Source of the DNA: Halocafeteria seosinensis
Taxonomy: Eukaryota > Sar > Bigyra > Bicosoecida
Direction: 5' to 3'
Assembly (NCBI GenBank): GCA_001687465.1
Contig: LVLI01000350.1
Coordinates: 35,656-99,655 of the forward strand
DNA length: 64,000 nucleotides
The position numbers were made by a program, and so were the translations under genes. The stretch's first letter is position 1. Every line of letters begins with the position of its first letter. This document shows positions 1 through 11,669 of the stretch, piece after piece. The notes beneath the pieces are model-generated. The model ran no database searches. It was given only the letters and a program-made list of their open reading frames with translations, and was not told where the DNA came from.

Positions 1-674
1 AGAGCGACCGATACACATTGCCGCCGCGTGGGACCGGTATAAGAGTTTGCGGAATTATATAGGGGGGATCCTGACGTTAAGTGATGACATCTTTCGGAAG
101 ACCAATGGGTGAGTTGGTTTGAGTCTTCTACAATGACGTCTTATGGCTCGTAGACAAGGATGTGTATGCAGCCTTCCGAACAACTATTGGGGATGGGGAG
201 GCGAAGACGACGAACTGTGGGATCGCTTGGTTGAGACAGGACATAGGCAAGTTGTCCGACCGAATCCAGAGAAGTACAAGAATTCTATTACAGACTTGGA
301 GGATAAATTCATCCATACGAAAGGTGGGTTAGAGTGCTAAACCTTTTTAGCACCGGGCCTCTGTCTTATCGTTCCGATGCGGTAATTGTTATTACGCAGG
401 TGGTATCCGAGCTGGCCAAACATTGAAGAAAGGAGGGAAGAGTGAATTTCGTAATATGAGGAAACACGAATTGCGTGAACAACATGAGACGACATGGAGG
501 AAAAACGGAATAAAGGATTTGGTATACCGCATTTTAGATCAGCGTTCGATGAACATGGATGTAACTGTGTATACAGTAGATCTCATGGGTGATCGCGACC
601 CAGAGGCAGCCAAGTTATCCGAAGAGGTCAAAGAATACGGGCAAAACTTTAAGAAAACCCGTCGTATGGATTAG
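1..674 (+). CDS. Beta-1,4-galactosyltransferase, C-terminal part (B4GALT7-like); 5' end outside window
   Basis: This is a Golgi glycosyltransferase of family GT7 that would move galactose from UDP-Gal onto an acceptor sugar. Exons are <2-108, 172-323 and 400-674, with introns of 63 and 76 nt. The first exon reads HIAAAWDRYKSLRNYIGGIL and the second gives PNNYWGWGGEDDEL, the GT7 motif whose Gly-Glu-Asp-Asp stretch shapes the donor and catalytic site. The tail ends in VYTVDL, like the end of B4GALT7 (xylosylprotein galactosyltransferase 7). B4GALT7 is the closest subfamily judging by the YIGGIL and WRK stretches. The N-terminal membrane anchor and metal-binding motif lie upstream of the window. 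The catalytic motif makes the family secure; the subfamily is an inference. Confidence 0.85.
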
Positions 675-847
675 ATGGTGCTGCGATTCGCTTGCAGCCC
701 GGCATAGGTCAGTTAGCTTCATGAGTCAACGACCAATATAACCTTCACATTCCCACTATTCCTTCACAAGTCTTTCCATGGGCATTTTAGCCCTTTTTTT
801 CTCTCGCGTAGATTCATCTAGAGGGCGAGGATAGCTGGTCTAACAAT

Positions 848-1969
848 ATGTCTAGGTCATGGGAGCGGAGGAGAATGAGTGAGGAAGAACCAAAGCAGCT
901 GAAATGGCTGGCAAAAATCACCGACGCCCGTTGTGATGGTCATGAAAGCCGCTTTATATTGATTGTACTGAATTCTTCGCTTTCTATTGATCAGTTGGAG
1001 CACAGTACGGGACCAAGCGGCACTCTATCGGAATTGGAGCAGAGTATACCAATGCTTCTGTGGCTATGGAAGCACTCCACGTATAGAATAGCGGCGGATG
1101 GCGCGGCGAATTCCTTGAGGTTCTGTATGTAAGGAGGTTTGCACAGGCATGACATGGTGCTTTAGCAATGGAGTGTACTTTGGAATTGCAGATTCTGAAC
1201 ATTTTGACGGGGTGGAGCTTACACCTGACGTTATATGTGGGGATATGGACTCGGTCACTCAAGAGACGCTGGAGTATTTCAAGGCGAAGCAGGTTCCAGT
1301 CGTAATAGACGGCGATCAGGATAAGAATGACTTATTCAAGGGTTTGGATAATGCTCAAGAACATCAGTCAAAGCACGGAAATGTATGTGCTGGAATGCGC
1401 GTGTTTCGGAGAGCCTGGTCTTCGTAATTGTATATTTCGCAGAGCGATGTATTTGTGTATGGAGCGTTCGGTGGAAGGCTAGATCAACAGATGCAGAGTC
1501 TGAATTCCTTATACATCTGGTAAGCGATGAGATTCTATGAAACAAACTAGTGGAGTCTAACGATAGTCTCTGGGGAGTGCAGGCGTTCATCGTTTTCATC
1601 ACTCTGTTTAGTATCGGAAGAATCTCTGGCAGCCCTGATATCAGCTGGCCAACATCAGTTGCATGTCGCTACACAGCTCGAAGGCCCCATATGCGGCATT
1701 ATACCCATTGGTATGTAACAGGACGCGCTGTTGTGGTTTGGTTCGGTAGAGCATATGATGACGTGTTTTCAGGAATTCAAGAAGCTTGCGTTTCGACTAG
1801 CGGCTTAAAATGGAACCTACACAAGTCCAGGACAGGGTTCGGAGGCCTGATCTCTAGTTCCAATGAAATACTTCCTGAAACAAAAGGGGAAGTAACAATT
1901 TCTTCAGATTTTCCGCTATTATGGACGACGGAAGTCCATGGTGGGAAGCTCCAGGAATCACTGCGTTAA
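848..1969 (+). CDS. TPK1: Thiamine pyrophosphokinase
   Basis: The enzyme transfers pyrophosphate from ATP to thiamine to make the cofactor thiamine diphosphate, in the cytosol. Five exons (848-1124, 1192-1382, 1443-1519, 1583-1710, 1773-1969) join in frame to 289 residues, near the size of eukaryotic TPK. Family signatures are ADGAANSLRF (ADGGAN), CGDMDSV (GDFDS), DQDKNDLFK (DxDxTD), GGRLDQQMQSLN (GGRxDH/Q) and, near the end, TSGLKWNL and FPLLWT of the thiamine-binding domain. The last intron splits the conserved IG|IQEA segment. The start is the first ATG of the open frame; a second in-frame ATG at 875 would drop nine residues. The gene follows the galactosyltransferase by 173 bases on the same strand. 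Confidence 0.93.
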
Positions 1970-2421
1970 ACAGGTTGAGTCCGAGCAGACGATACGCATA
2001 TTGATGAAAACCACCAGATAGTTCAAGGGAACTGAGCGCATATAAACAATGCTATGGTGTTAGCAGCATGTCGTTTTCTCAAGAATGTTCGCCTAACAAT
2101 CGGAATTTTGTGGGATCGCGTAGAAAACTGTATTCCAAGTTCAAATGGTTAATTATCATATATGGTCTTTGTCACTTTTGTTGCCAAGTTCGTACTCGAT
2201 GTGGAGAAACGCTTCGCCTTGGCGGCCTCGCTTCCACAATTTCGAAGACCAAATGATTTGGTATGGTAAAGGGACAATCTTTTCTCAGCTTTAATGATTT
2301 CAAAAAAAAAAGTGACAACTTTCAGAAGCTTTCTGTGTCTTTGTCTTGCCTATACTCTTATCCTAATGCACATCATGGGTCTCGTCACTCGTCATCGTAC
2401 ACTCTGAGCGTTGCCGATACT

Positions 2422-5244
2422 ATGAATGGCGATAATGAGTTCGAAAATCTCCCTCCTGAGAAGGCTGAGGCTCTCCGAAGACGCCTCTTCGGACATGACC
2501 GAGGATCCTCTATGGGCTCCAATACGGGGGCAGCAACCGCCCAAGGCACCCACGGTGGGTGGCATTACGCTACAGGGACATCAGTACGTCTTCACTGAAT
2601 GACTGGGGAGGGTGTAGTATCATTAAATATGGCTGTAATAATAATGCAGGACCACCATCATTCGGAGGAGAATGTATCCAAGACACTAAGCTGGCCTCAC
2701 GACGATGAAGCACATGCACACAATGGAACGGCGGACAGCGCGGTACAGAAGCGAAATCGCAATCCTGTATCGCCCGATAGAGAGCAGGAGAGTGAAGGCG
2801 AAGGAACGCAGCGAAGGAAAAAGAGAAAGCCGGTCCCAAAACGATTCGGCTATTCATCCTCTTCCTCGAAAGGTATGCTGCTCTCTTGTGGTAGTGTGTT
2901 TGAACTGCGCTTTTCACCCCTGTGTGCGCTTATGCAGGTGAAGCTAGTGGAGATGCCGAAGGCGCTAACTCGCAAAAACAGAGATCTAGCAGGTCTGGCG
3001 CTCCGACAGATGTCAGCCCTCCATCTACCACAGGAAGAACCAGCGAAGATAGTAGACGCAATACTAGCACCGAAAAAAACGCCGCCCTTCAGGGTGGTGC
3101 GAAACCGATTCACAGCTACTTTTCTCCTGGGCAAGAAGATGTAGGGTCAAGCACGACTACCAGCCACACTCAGAGTATTTCCCATTCACAACGACAGGAT
3201 AGCAGAAAAAAAGGTACAGACTTGAAGAGTGCAAGCGAAAAGCAAACTACTGTATCTCCACGAAGGGACGACCCTTCAACTCTGCAAGGTGTGTGCTCTC
3301 GTGCTATAGCGTCGGACTGGCCTCTTCGTGCTGGAGTGATATGATTATGTGCAGATTCCGCCGCTGAAGATAAGGATAAGAGTACGCAAAATGATCCCAA
3401 ACTCGTGTCGTATTGGAAACAAAGAGCGCTTAACGCTGAAAGTCAAGTGAAGGCTCTTCAAGATGACCTAAGGTCGGGTAAACTAGAGTCAGATCATCTA
3501 CGACAGCAATTGTCGGAGGTTACTGAGCAGTTTCGTTCCGAGCAACAAAAATGGCAAAACTCGTACAGTGAAAGCTCAGCGAAATTGGCAAAGATTGTTA
3601 GAGATATGACAGAACGCATTGCTCGCAGCAAACGAAAAGAGCTAGGCGAACAGCAGCACAGGCTCGGTCGTATCGTGCCGCACCGTACTGGTCCACACAA
3701 CGTCTATGAGGCTTGGGAGGACGGTGCCGAGATTAAATCAGTTACTGCTCAAAAGGAAGAACTGAAAGCGCGTCGTGAAGCATTGGAAAAGCAACAAAGG
3801 ACCATCGCCAATGCGGCTCGCCGGAAGAAGGCCCAGTATCGTAAAAAGGGTGAATCCGACGGTGAACAGGATCAAGTCAGTCCATTTCGAATGGACCACG
3901 ACGAAGATTCGAATGGAACTGATAATACTCCTCCAGGACCGGACGATCATATGGCTCCGTCCCCAATGAACCCGCCACCTCCCAAGTGCGGTATCGATAC
4001 TTCTCTCCTCTCCGATCTAGAAAGAGTAGAAGAAGAAGAAAGCGTTAAGACTGCCCTCTCTGTTATACGCCGCGAGGAGTTGAAACTCGACAACGACTTA
4101 CAACGGCTGAAACAAGAGAAAGCTGTATTACAGAAGGATTTGAAACGTTGCAGAGACGAGGAAAGTACGTTTAGCGTTTGTCAATGCCGAGCTGGCAGAG
4201 TTCTCGCAATATTATCGTATGGCTTTCTGTTTTGCAACAGCCTCTAGGTTTTCTCATCGGCCTATTCTAGGTGAGAAGTATTTACTCTTGAATCTACTTG
4301 GCAAAGGCGGATTCTCTGAAGTATGGCACGCCCTGGACCTGAGCACCGTTAATGAAATAGCTGTTAAGATTCATCAGTTATCGCCTAACTGGAGTGATAT
4401 CAAGAAAAGCAATTATATCAAGCATGCGACGAGGGAGTATTCTATACATAGGGTACGTGTGCGCGTGTGGTTTGCAGACGTTTGAAGGGCATTATAGTGA
4501 TGTACTCTATTCTTGCAGTCACTAAGGCATCCCAACGTCGTCCAGCTGATAGATGTATTTGAAATAGACTTGAACAGTTTTGCGACAGTTCTGGAGTATT
4601 GTCCTGGACAAGATCTTGATCAAATGCTGAAGCAGAATCGAAATCTTGTTGAGCGCGAGGCCCGGGCAATCCTAATCCAGGTGCTTTCAGCTCTACGTTA
4701 TTTCAATAATTGCGGGGGACCTTCGGGTACAGAAGGAGCTGAACCCGCAGAAGCTTCCCAGCAGCGACGCAGAATCATACACTATGATCTCAAACCGGGA
4801 AACATCTTGTTCGACTACCACAGGAAAGCGAAAATAACAGATTTTGGTCTTTCAAAGATCTTGGAAGACGGAGATGGCGGTGACGCTTCGAGCATGGAGT
4901 TGACGTCGCAAGGGGCCGGCACGTATTGGTACCTCCCACCGGAGTGCTTCCACGTCGGCTCTTCACCGCCTCGAATATCTGACAAGGTAGATGTGTGGTC
5001 AGTGGGCGTAATCTTTTACCAAATGCTTTACGGCCAAAGGCCTTTCGGCGACGGCCAAACACAGGAACGCCTGCTACAGGACAAAGTGATCCTACGAGCA
5101 CAAGATGTTACGTTTCCGGAGAAACCTCCTGTGACCAAAGAAGCGAAGCGATTCATACAGAAATGCTTAACACCTCAACAGCACTTAAGGCCAGATGTTA
5201 AGACTATTTGCCAGGATCCGTACCTACGGATGAGGTTGAGGTAG
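2422..5244 (+). CDS. TLK: Tousled-like serine/threonine kinase
   Basis: Nuclear kinase of the Tousled family, known for acting on the histone chaperone ASF1 during chromatin assembly and DNA replication. Six exons (2422-2583, 2650-2872, 2938-3288, 3355-4164, 4241-4452, 4519-5244) give 827 residues. The first 300 residues are Ser- and charge-rich and basic, followed by a long coiled coil (about 315-580) used for dimerisation in the family. The kinase domain starts at [16 protein letters not shown] (P-loop), with AVKIH (catalytic Lys), [10 protein letters not shown] (TLK has HYD, not HRD), ITDFGLSK and [16 protein letters not shown], a TLK-specific activation segment. An insert of roughly 20 residues sits just before HYDLKPGN. 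The start is an in-frame ATG before an acidic stretch. A more upstream in-frame ATG at 2263 is possible but less protein-like. Confidence 0.95.
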
Positions 5245-8200
5245 TGTCGCTTCCAGTTCTTTTTGTGATACGATCACGGTCTATTCAATATCCTCCCATT
5301 GACAGAGTTCGCAGCCGCCGGAGGTAGATAGGTCGATCTTGGTTTCCATAGCTCATGGATCCATACTATTTAGATAATAGTTCACCATACAGTATTAAGG
5401 GGACGCGTGAGACTATAGCACCTACGCATGTGTAGTCTGACATATGCAGATTTCGGGAATGTACACAGACTCCCAAGTTCACGTTCCAATTCGGTCGCAT
5501 TTTACCATGTTTTATGCTTGAACCGAAATGTTCGTAGAACCAGTTTGCCCACTGGTCTATTTGTTCTGTGAGGGCTTAGCTATAACGTGCTGTCATTATC
5601 GAGTGTGCTCCGGAAAACTTGCCGTCCATCTAGTTGACTCATTTCGACAGTCGCAGTACCATCTTCGTCAACTTCGCTGACCTGTGGCGGGTGCCATTTA
5701 TTCAGCGCCGTGCAATAATTTCGCTAATGTCGGAAGCAAATGCTTACGAGGTATCGTTCAGGTTCTTTGAAGAAAGAAATGGCGGCTGTAAAATGGGAGA
5801 ACCACAAGTCTCTGTAGCTGGGAAGTCCGCAATCAGCCGATGAGGACGGAGCGCGCGGGCACCAGGACACTTCGTTCTTCAACAATTTCTCCTTTTGGCG
5901 CCAGAGACGACAGAGACAGCATTGAAAAGTGGTTGTGGTGCACATTGGGGAATAACGAACATGTGATGCAAATTCATGGAAAAAAGAACATTGGGGACGA
6001 AATGCGACACATTCGTTTGCGAGGCAGGAATACCAACCTTAGTTACCCCTGATATGACACCCACCACCCAACGGATATTAAGGAACCTCGGTGGAGCTAT
6101 TCTCAAAGGTACGGCGAGATAATCCTTTCAGTTCATAAAAAGGTGCCGAATTCATGCAGTTGGACACACCAAAGTACGGCCAGAACGCCTACAGGTATCA
6201 GACACCAAGGGACGAATCGTTTCTTCCCCGCGCCGCGACATGAGAGCCGTGTCATATTCATCTTCCATTCCATATTATTTCTCAGGAGTACGGAAACGAC
6301 ATTCAGCGGAAGGTCGAAGAGGTAACGCATATCCACCGAATGTGGGACGACGATGGTACCGTAAGTAGAAACCATTTCGGATGATGCTCAACACCATACC
6401 GGTGGATTTCCTACACATAGTCTTAAGATACCTGGATGGGCTCTGAGTCTCACCACAAAAACAGGGACGAAATTGGAAGCAAAAGTCGTGATGGAAAACA
6501 CAAACTGTTGGTATTGTTCAGAATGTTACTGGAGCTCCAAGCCTTGCGAATTCCTTGCTGTGATTGCAAGTCGCTGCGAGGGGACCGTCGGCAATGTATT
6601 TCGAGCGTACGCCAGGCGCACAAAACTGATACTGTATACGAAAAGTCAACATACCACGCTGAAGGCAACATACGGAATAGCGGTAAACATCGACGGGGTT
6701 TTCGCATTTCCGCGGGAGTCGAGCTATGTTATATGGACCAATCCCAGGCTGGCTAACCTATATCCGGAAAAGCATTACAGTTGTCTGAAAAGTACTGCTC
6801 TAGCAAATGAAGAATTTTCGCCCCTCCATATCGCTCAAACCAGGCTGACTTGTATCAGGTGTTCTGTGTGTATCAATACTGCTCCTACCGGAAGATGCTC
6901 TACGAACGAAATAGGACCGAGCTTTTCAACTATTGGCACTCCTTCAGCTGATTGAAAAATTCTCAACCATAGGAATGGATCCGATGAAATTAGACTTGTC
7001 CCTCGGTCGGCTGGTTTTGCGAGGACTGCTTGTTTCAGTATTGAACCTTATGGAACGGAGGTAGGCACTGAACTTGTCTGGTCATCTTCGTCAGCGTGAA
7101 GATTGACTGTTACCGTATTGCTACAACTGCAGGACTTGTCAATTCTGCTGAGAAACATAACAAAACGAAATAATCAAAGCTGTGTAGCCTTTGAAGTGAC
7201 TGGCCACTACCTGCTCATGCAGGAAACTATCCCTTGTGCACCAAGTTCAAGGTTCCCGTAAGTGTAAGCGTGTTAAATCAGATCTGCATGTATGGTCGAC
7301 AGATCTCTTTTGACACTTATGGTTCATATGTTTACTTCAAACTTTGGTATGCAGAGTTTCAGAGAGAACAAGGTCGACTTTTGAAGACACCGACTCCTTG
7401 GGACTCCGATATGAGCATTTGCCCAAGCAGATGACTCCGTGTCAAATTGAGCACTGAGTTAATTCTGCCCGTTCACTGGATGGACATATGCTCCATACAG
7501 AAGAGCAAACCAAGAAGATCCCCTGTGTTTGGATGAATGTTGGGACCATCGTTGTATGTCTCACTCAAAATTCCCGCTGTGATTCTATATAAGTGTGGTA
7601 TATTTAGGGTGCCAAGTTATTGGTCAACAAAGCATTTGCTTGTCGGATTCGGAATCCTCTTTGTATTCCCATAAACAGGCAAAGGGAAGCGATAAAGGAA
7701 GGCATAAGGACTGGAAAGGTCGTTAAAATGGTTTTGAAATTACCCGGAGTAGAACTTTGGAAGAATGCCGACGTTCTGGGATTAGAAAAAGACCGAGGAG
7801 TCACTGGGTCGGGAACTCCGTGAAACCGTTCGTTCAGGCGCCTTAACCTTGATTACGTTCGTTTTCGGGAGAATATACACGCATACATACCCGAGATGAA
7901 CTTGTGGGCATTATTTGTAGAGCCTACACAAATGATAGCACATGGAATAGTCCCATTTGAGCATATAGTTGGAGCAAGATCCACCAGTGGAAACCGTTAC
8001 ATGGCGACCGCCGTTCCAATAGGCCACATAACACCTAATTTGTTCGTATACACTTCTCAAGGACGGGTATCTTATTGGAGACGTGTATTTCCGAAGAGGG
8101 GAGGAGTATCCTTGATTGTAAGGCATAAATCGCTGTAGACAGATTTTGCGGAAGAACAGCTAAGCCGTGCGACTACACGTACATGTATTAGCGAAGTGAT

Positions 8201-9298
8201 GCAGCGGGAAAGATACGTTTGGTAAAGTAGTGTGTTGTTGATCCAAGACAGTAGCGAAAACGAAATTCTCCAACGAAACTTAGCTTATTTGTGGTTATTG
8301 AATCAGTATTGAGATCTGTCTAAGTAAGTGTTGGTACCAGACATTCAGCGATCCGGCCGTACTCCGTGGAAACTACTTACCACGACGAAGTGAAAATGAC
8401 AAAAAGGATTGGGGTGGCGAAGATAGGGGGAAAGCTGGGCTTTTGACCTCTTGGGAAAGAATCTTGGTGGGGACATTTGGACGGCGGGTTTCAATGACAA
8501 TCAATACATATTTATTCTCGGGTCTGTGCAACAACGGGGATTGTTGCTAATCTTGGAAGGGCGGCAATGTTTTAGTGGCAATGATCTGTATTTCCTGAAC
8601 GAATTAGATGGCTTTGCATGGGAGCGGGAATGAGGACGCATGCGACAGGATAGTTCGCTTTGAGGGGCATGTCGAAAAGGTTATGTTATATCTGTATTCT
8701 TCTCATTAAATGAGCCTCTACAAGATGGTAAGGGTGAAGCAGTGGAGGCCATTACTGGGTGAAGCAAGGCGAAGAGTGCTGTCCCGCAGACGGAGAATGT
8801 TTGCTGCGGAGTCAGCTGAACAGCGTTCTGAAGGTCCAGGATAGGTAAAAACGTTTTCCAAAGCAACGTTACAGCCTATCGACAGTATACAGAACCCATC
8901 CAAGTGCTACTAGGGTGCTCATGCTGAAGGGAGTGTCGATACTACGAAGACCGGCTCACACTTGTAAACCCTTGCGGGGAAATTTGAGCTGCATTGGAGG
9001 AATCGAGATTTTGAGAATCCCCTTTTACCCTCAATTTTCCCCATTTTCGACATTCTGAGAATTACCGAAGATATCTACAGCATATCCTACATGATTGTTG
9101 ATGTATGTTGATTCTGTGGATGTTAAGAAGATGGGTTTACCGTCCATGGGCAAGATGCGGGATCTTTGCGGGTCCCCATTTGAAGTGCTAACTCCGAGGA
9201 GAGGAATCGAATTTTTCTTTTTGTCATTTATTTGCCTCCTTATTTGTATTTCGGCTACAATGGAGCCATTATTGTTTTTGTGTGTTCGCAAGTGCAGG
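5245..9298 (+). other. 4-kb stretch with broken coding-like fragments, no intact gene recognised
   Basis: No gene could be assembled here, but short plus-strand stretches look like protein. Examples are a frame near 6045-6110 (MTPTTQRILRNLGGAILKG), near 6151-6230 (TPKYGQNAYRYQTPRD), 6290-6360, 6945-7060 (QLIEKFSTIGMDPMKLDLSL, then GRLVLRGLL), 7133-7230 (DLSILLRNITKRNN), 7365-7440 and 7620-7823. Several are bounded by plausible donors and acceptors, yet neighbouring fragments rarely join in phase and an in-frame TGA interrupts the one at 7430. Either this is a gene with many short exons whose splicing cannot be solved by eye, or it is a decayed gene. The family is not recognised. The flanks 5245-5640 and 8650-9298 show nothing beyond chance ORFs. 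Confidence 0.3.
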
Positions 9299-10891
9299 AT
9301 GCCACCGACACTGCGTCCAAGGCGTACTTCACCCCGGTGCCAGAACCCTCAAACAGCCCCGATGAGTACACAGCTGACGAAGGCAACGACGGAAGAGGAA
9401 TGCGTTAAAAAAGGCAAATACACGCGGCTTCCTGAATTCCCAAAGAGACTCAGAAAGGCAATACAGGCGGACCCGAGCGTGGTGGACTACGCTTATCCTG
9501 TGCATCCAGAGTCAAGGTAAGTGAAAGAACAGAAACCGTTGAACATGTGTGAGAATCAATGAATTTTGCCTTACGCAGCGGAAAATGTGGAATAGTATTT
9601 AAACAGCCCAAAACATTCCTCGAAAGGTATTGGCCAACTCGTAAGGCTACGGATAAGTAAGTGCCGTTGGCGACGCGACCAGTCGACTTACTGACTTATT
9701 TGTACTGTATTGTTCTTTCTCTCCCATTCACGCAGAGCCCATCAGGCACTACAGCGCCAATTGAACAAGTAAGTACAGTGTAATGACGGTGAGTATGCAG
9801 TACCTCATGGACATCGTGTTACTTCCATGCAGTTATTCCTTCAAATATGTGGGTGCTGGTACAAAGGCCAGCAGAAAAAAAGCCTTCAGTATAACGAACG
9901 AAGGAAACTTAAAATTCCAAAATCGCTGGTTTAACGACCAATTCACCGACACTGAGCTCGCTGAGAAGGTATGTAGAATGTATGTTACGATAATTCAACT
10001 CCGTCTCTTGCGTTACCCATTATCCTATGCAAGTTACAGATGCTCATGTGCAAAAAATCGTCTACCCAGATGAAATATAAAGCCAGAAAAACCAAGGCAA
10101 AGCGATCCCTGTTCAAGGGCAAGAGCAGTAAGACAGTGAAGACTGCACACCAAGTAGATTATGTAGGTCCATCTGAAGATTCTGAACAGTTGAACCAGGA
10201 GGTTAACGCACCGAGCATCTGCACTCCGAAGTATGCAAACGATATGCAGCGAATGGCGTCACCCACTTGGCAAGACGAGAACCAGCAGGACGATGATACA
10301 GCGACTGCGACTACTACAACCACCCAAGTAATCGAATCCTCGCATGAAAATGTTGCAAAACCATACAAAAACCAAGAGCTTGGTACTCTTAACTCACTTG
10401 AGATCCCCCCGGAGAAAATGGTTCAACAGTGCAAGTTAAGCACTCCCACAAATACAGTCCATACGGAGGTGCAGACGGCGGTCTCGGATGTTCAGCGAAA
10501 GGAAGCACATGTGTCTGGAGGACTTGCTGTCAACGTTGGTACAACCCCGCTCCGGATCCCCCTACAAAGAAACAGGGAGACACCAACTGAACAGAACGAT
10601 GGCGAGTTCTCAACAGCCCGGAAACGACTAAAATTTGATGGATGGATCACAAGCACAAACAACAACAACAACACTTGCCTACTTACAAGTTCCCCTAGAT
10701 GGCAGCTCGACACAGCCGAGCCATACTGCTCGGATAGCATTCTACCAGGTCTTCATTTAGGCGAAACTCCGGTTCGGGAGTGGACAATGCCAATTCCTTC
10801 GGAAATGAACCACAGAGTTGGTGATGGCGACTTCTTCGATCTGAACTTCACATGTTGGGATTTCTTGAGCCCGATTTCGCACGGACCATAA
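9299..10891 (+). CDS. Hypothetical basic protein, five exons, not recognised
   Basis: No family is recognised. Five exons (9299-9516, 9579-9656, 9736-9768, 9833-9968, 10040-10891) join in frame to 438 residues with consensus donors (GTAAGT three times, GTATGT) and introns of 62-79 nt. The first 160 residues are dense in Lys, Arg and aromatics (FLERYWPTRKATDKAHQALQ, then YSFKYVGAGTKASRKKAF and FQNRWFNDQFTD) and probably fold. The rest is low-complexity, rich in Gln, Thr, Asn and Ser, and looks disordered, ending in an acidic-aromatic tail. The 33-nt third exon is unusually short. ATGs at 9299 and 9362 are both usable; the second lacks the upstream Pro/Arg stretch. A nuclear role is only a guess from composition. 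Confidence 0.6.
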
Positions 10892-11118
10892 CTTGTGGTC
10901 TATAAATGCCTGAGCATTTTCAGAATTATGAACTTGACGAAATCGTACATTCAAGCCGTTGCAAAATCATGTATACATACCATACACACAGTCCACCACA
11001 TACATGTATAGGCTTGCCAGTCCTGTTGATGGTGCACATCCGGTAACTATACTCCCATACTCTGCAATTGATTGTCATCCAGCGGGAAAGCATCCGGTGC
11101 ATACAGACGATGATATCA

Positions 11119-11403
11119 TCACGGTCCATCCGATTTCCTCCTCTCAATTACCACAGTTGAATAATGGTTTAACCCGAGTTTTGATTCCAACGATTCCCAC
11201 GGGTTCTGAGTCATATCCAGGTGCACTAAAGGGCCACTATTTCGATGACCACCTCTTCCTCGTCCACCACCACGTCCTCTCCCTCTCCCTCTGCCCCTCC
11301 CTCGTTCAAACGAGTGCGTAGAGTCCTTCTGTATGTCATGCTGCTGCCGAGGGCGTTTTGCTGGCATCGAGGCAGTCTCTCGGTGAGGCTCCTGTTCATC
11401 CAT
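11119..11403 (-). CDS. Small RGG-box protein with C-terminal NPWESLE motif
   Basis: A single open frame of 94 residues. It has a polar head, a run of RG/GGRG repeats (residues about 34-52, the Arg-Gly box that binds RNA and is a target of arginine methylation), then TQNPWESLESKLGL near the C-terminus. The Pro-Trp-x-x-Leu-Glu ending resembles the short conserved tail of MPLKIP/TTDN1, a nuclear protein that also has a low-complexity Gly/Arg-rich body; this link is suggestive only. The start is the ATG of MDEQ, chosen because upstream in-frame residues are Cys/His-rich and unlike the rest. The opposite strand is also open over part of this span but codes a polyserine-like shadow. The gene points away from SNAPC1. 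Confidence 0.5.
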   Translation of the reverse strand: MDEQEPHRETASMPAKRPRQQHDIQKDSTHSFERGRGRGRGRGRGGGRGRGGHRNSGPLVHLDMTQNPWESLESKLGLNHYSTVVIERRKSDGP

Positions 11404-11669
11404 TTTCCAGCAACAGTGTATTAACTGTACAACAAACAATTATTAAAGTAATTCTTGCTATACGACCAAGCATCGTCAAGATAGAGCTTGAATAAACATT
11501 GTCGTGGGACATCAGCGGCTCCTCATTGATGTGACCGGACAAACAAATGTGCTACTTGGTTATGCTCTCCGTTCTTTCCATTGTATTCACTCTTATTTTG
11601 CATTGTTTCAGAGCTTGTACCACCCTGTATATGTGTGTATATCCCTTATCCACGTAACAGACAAGGAAA

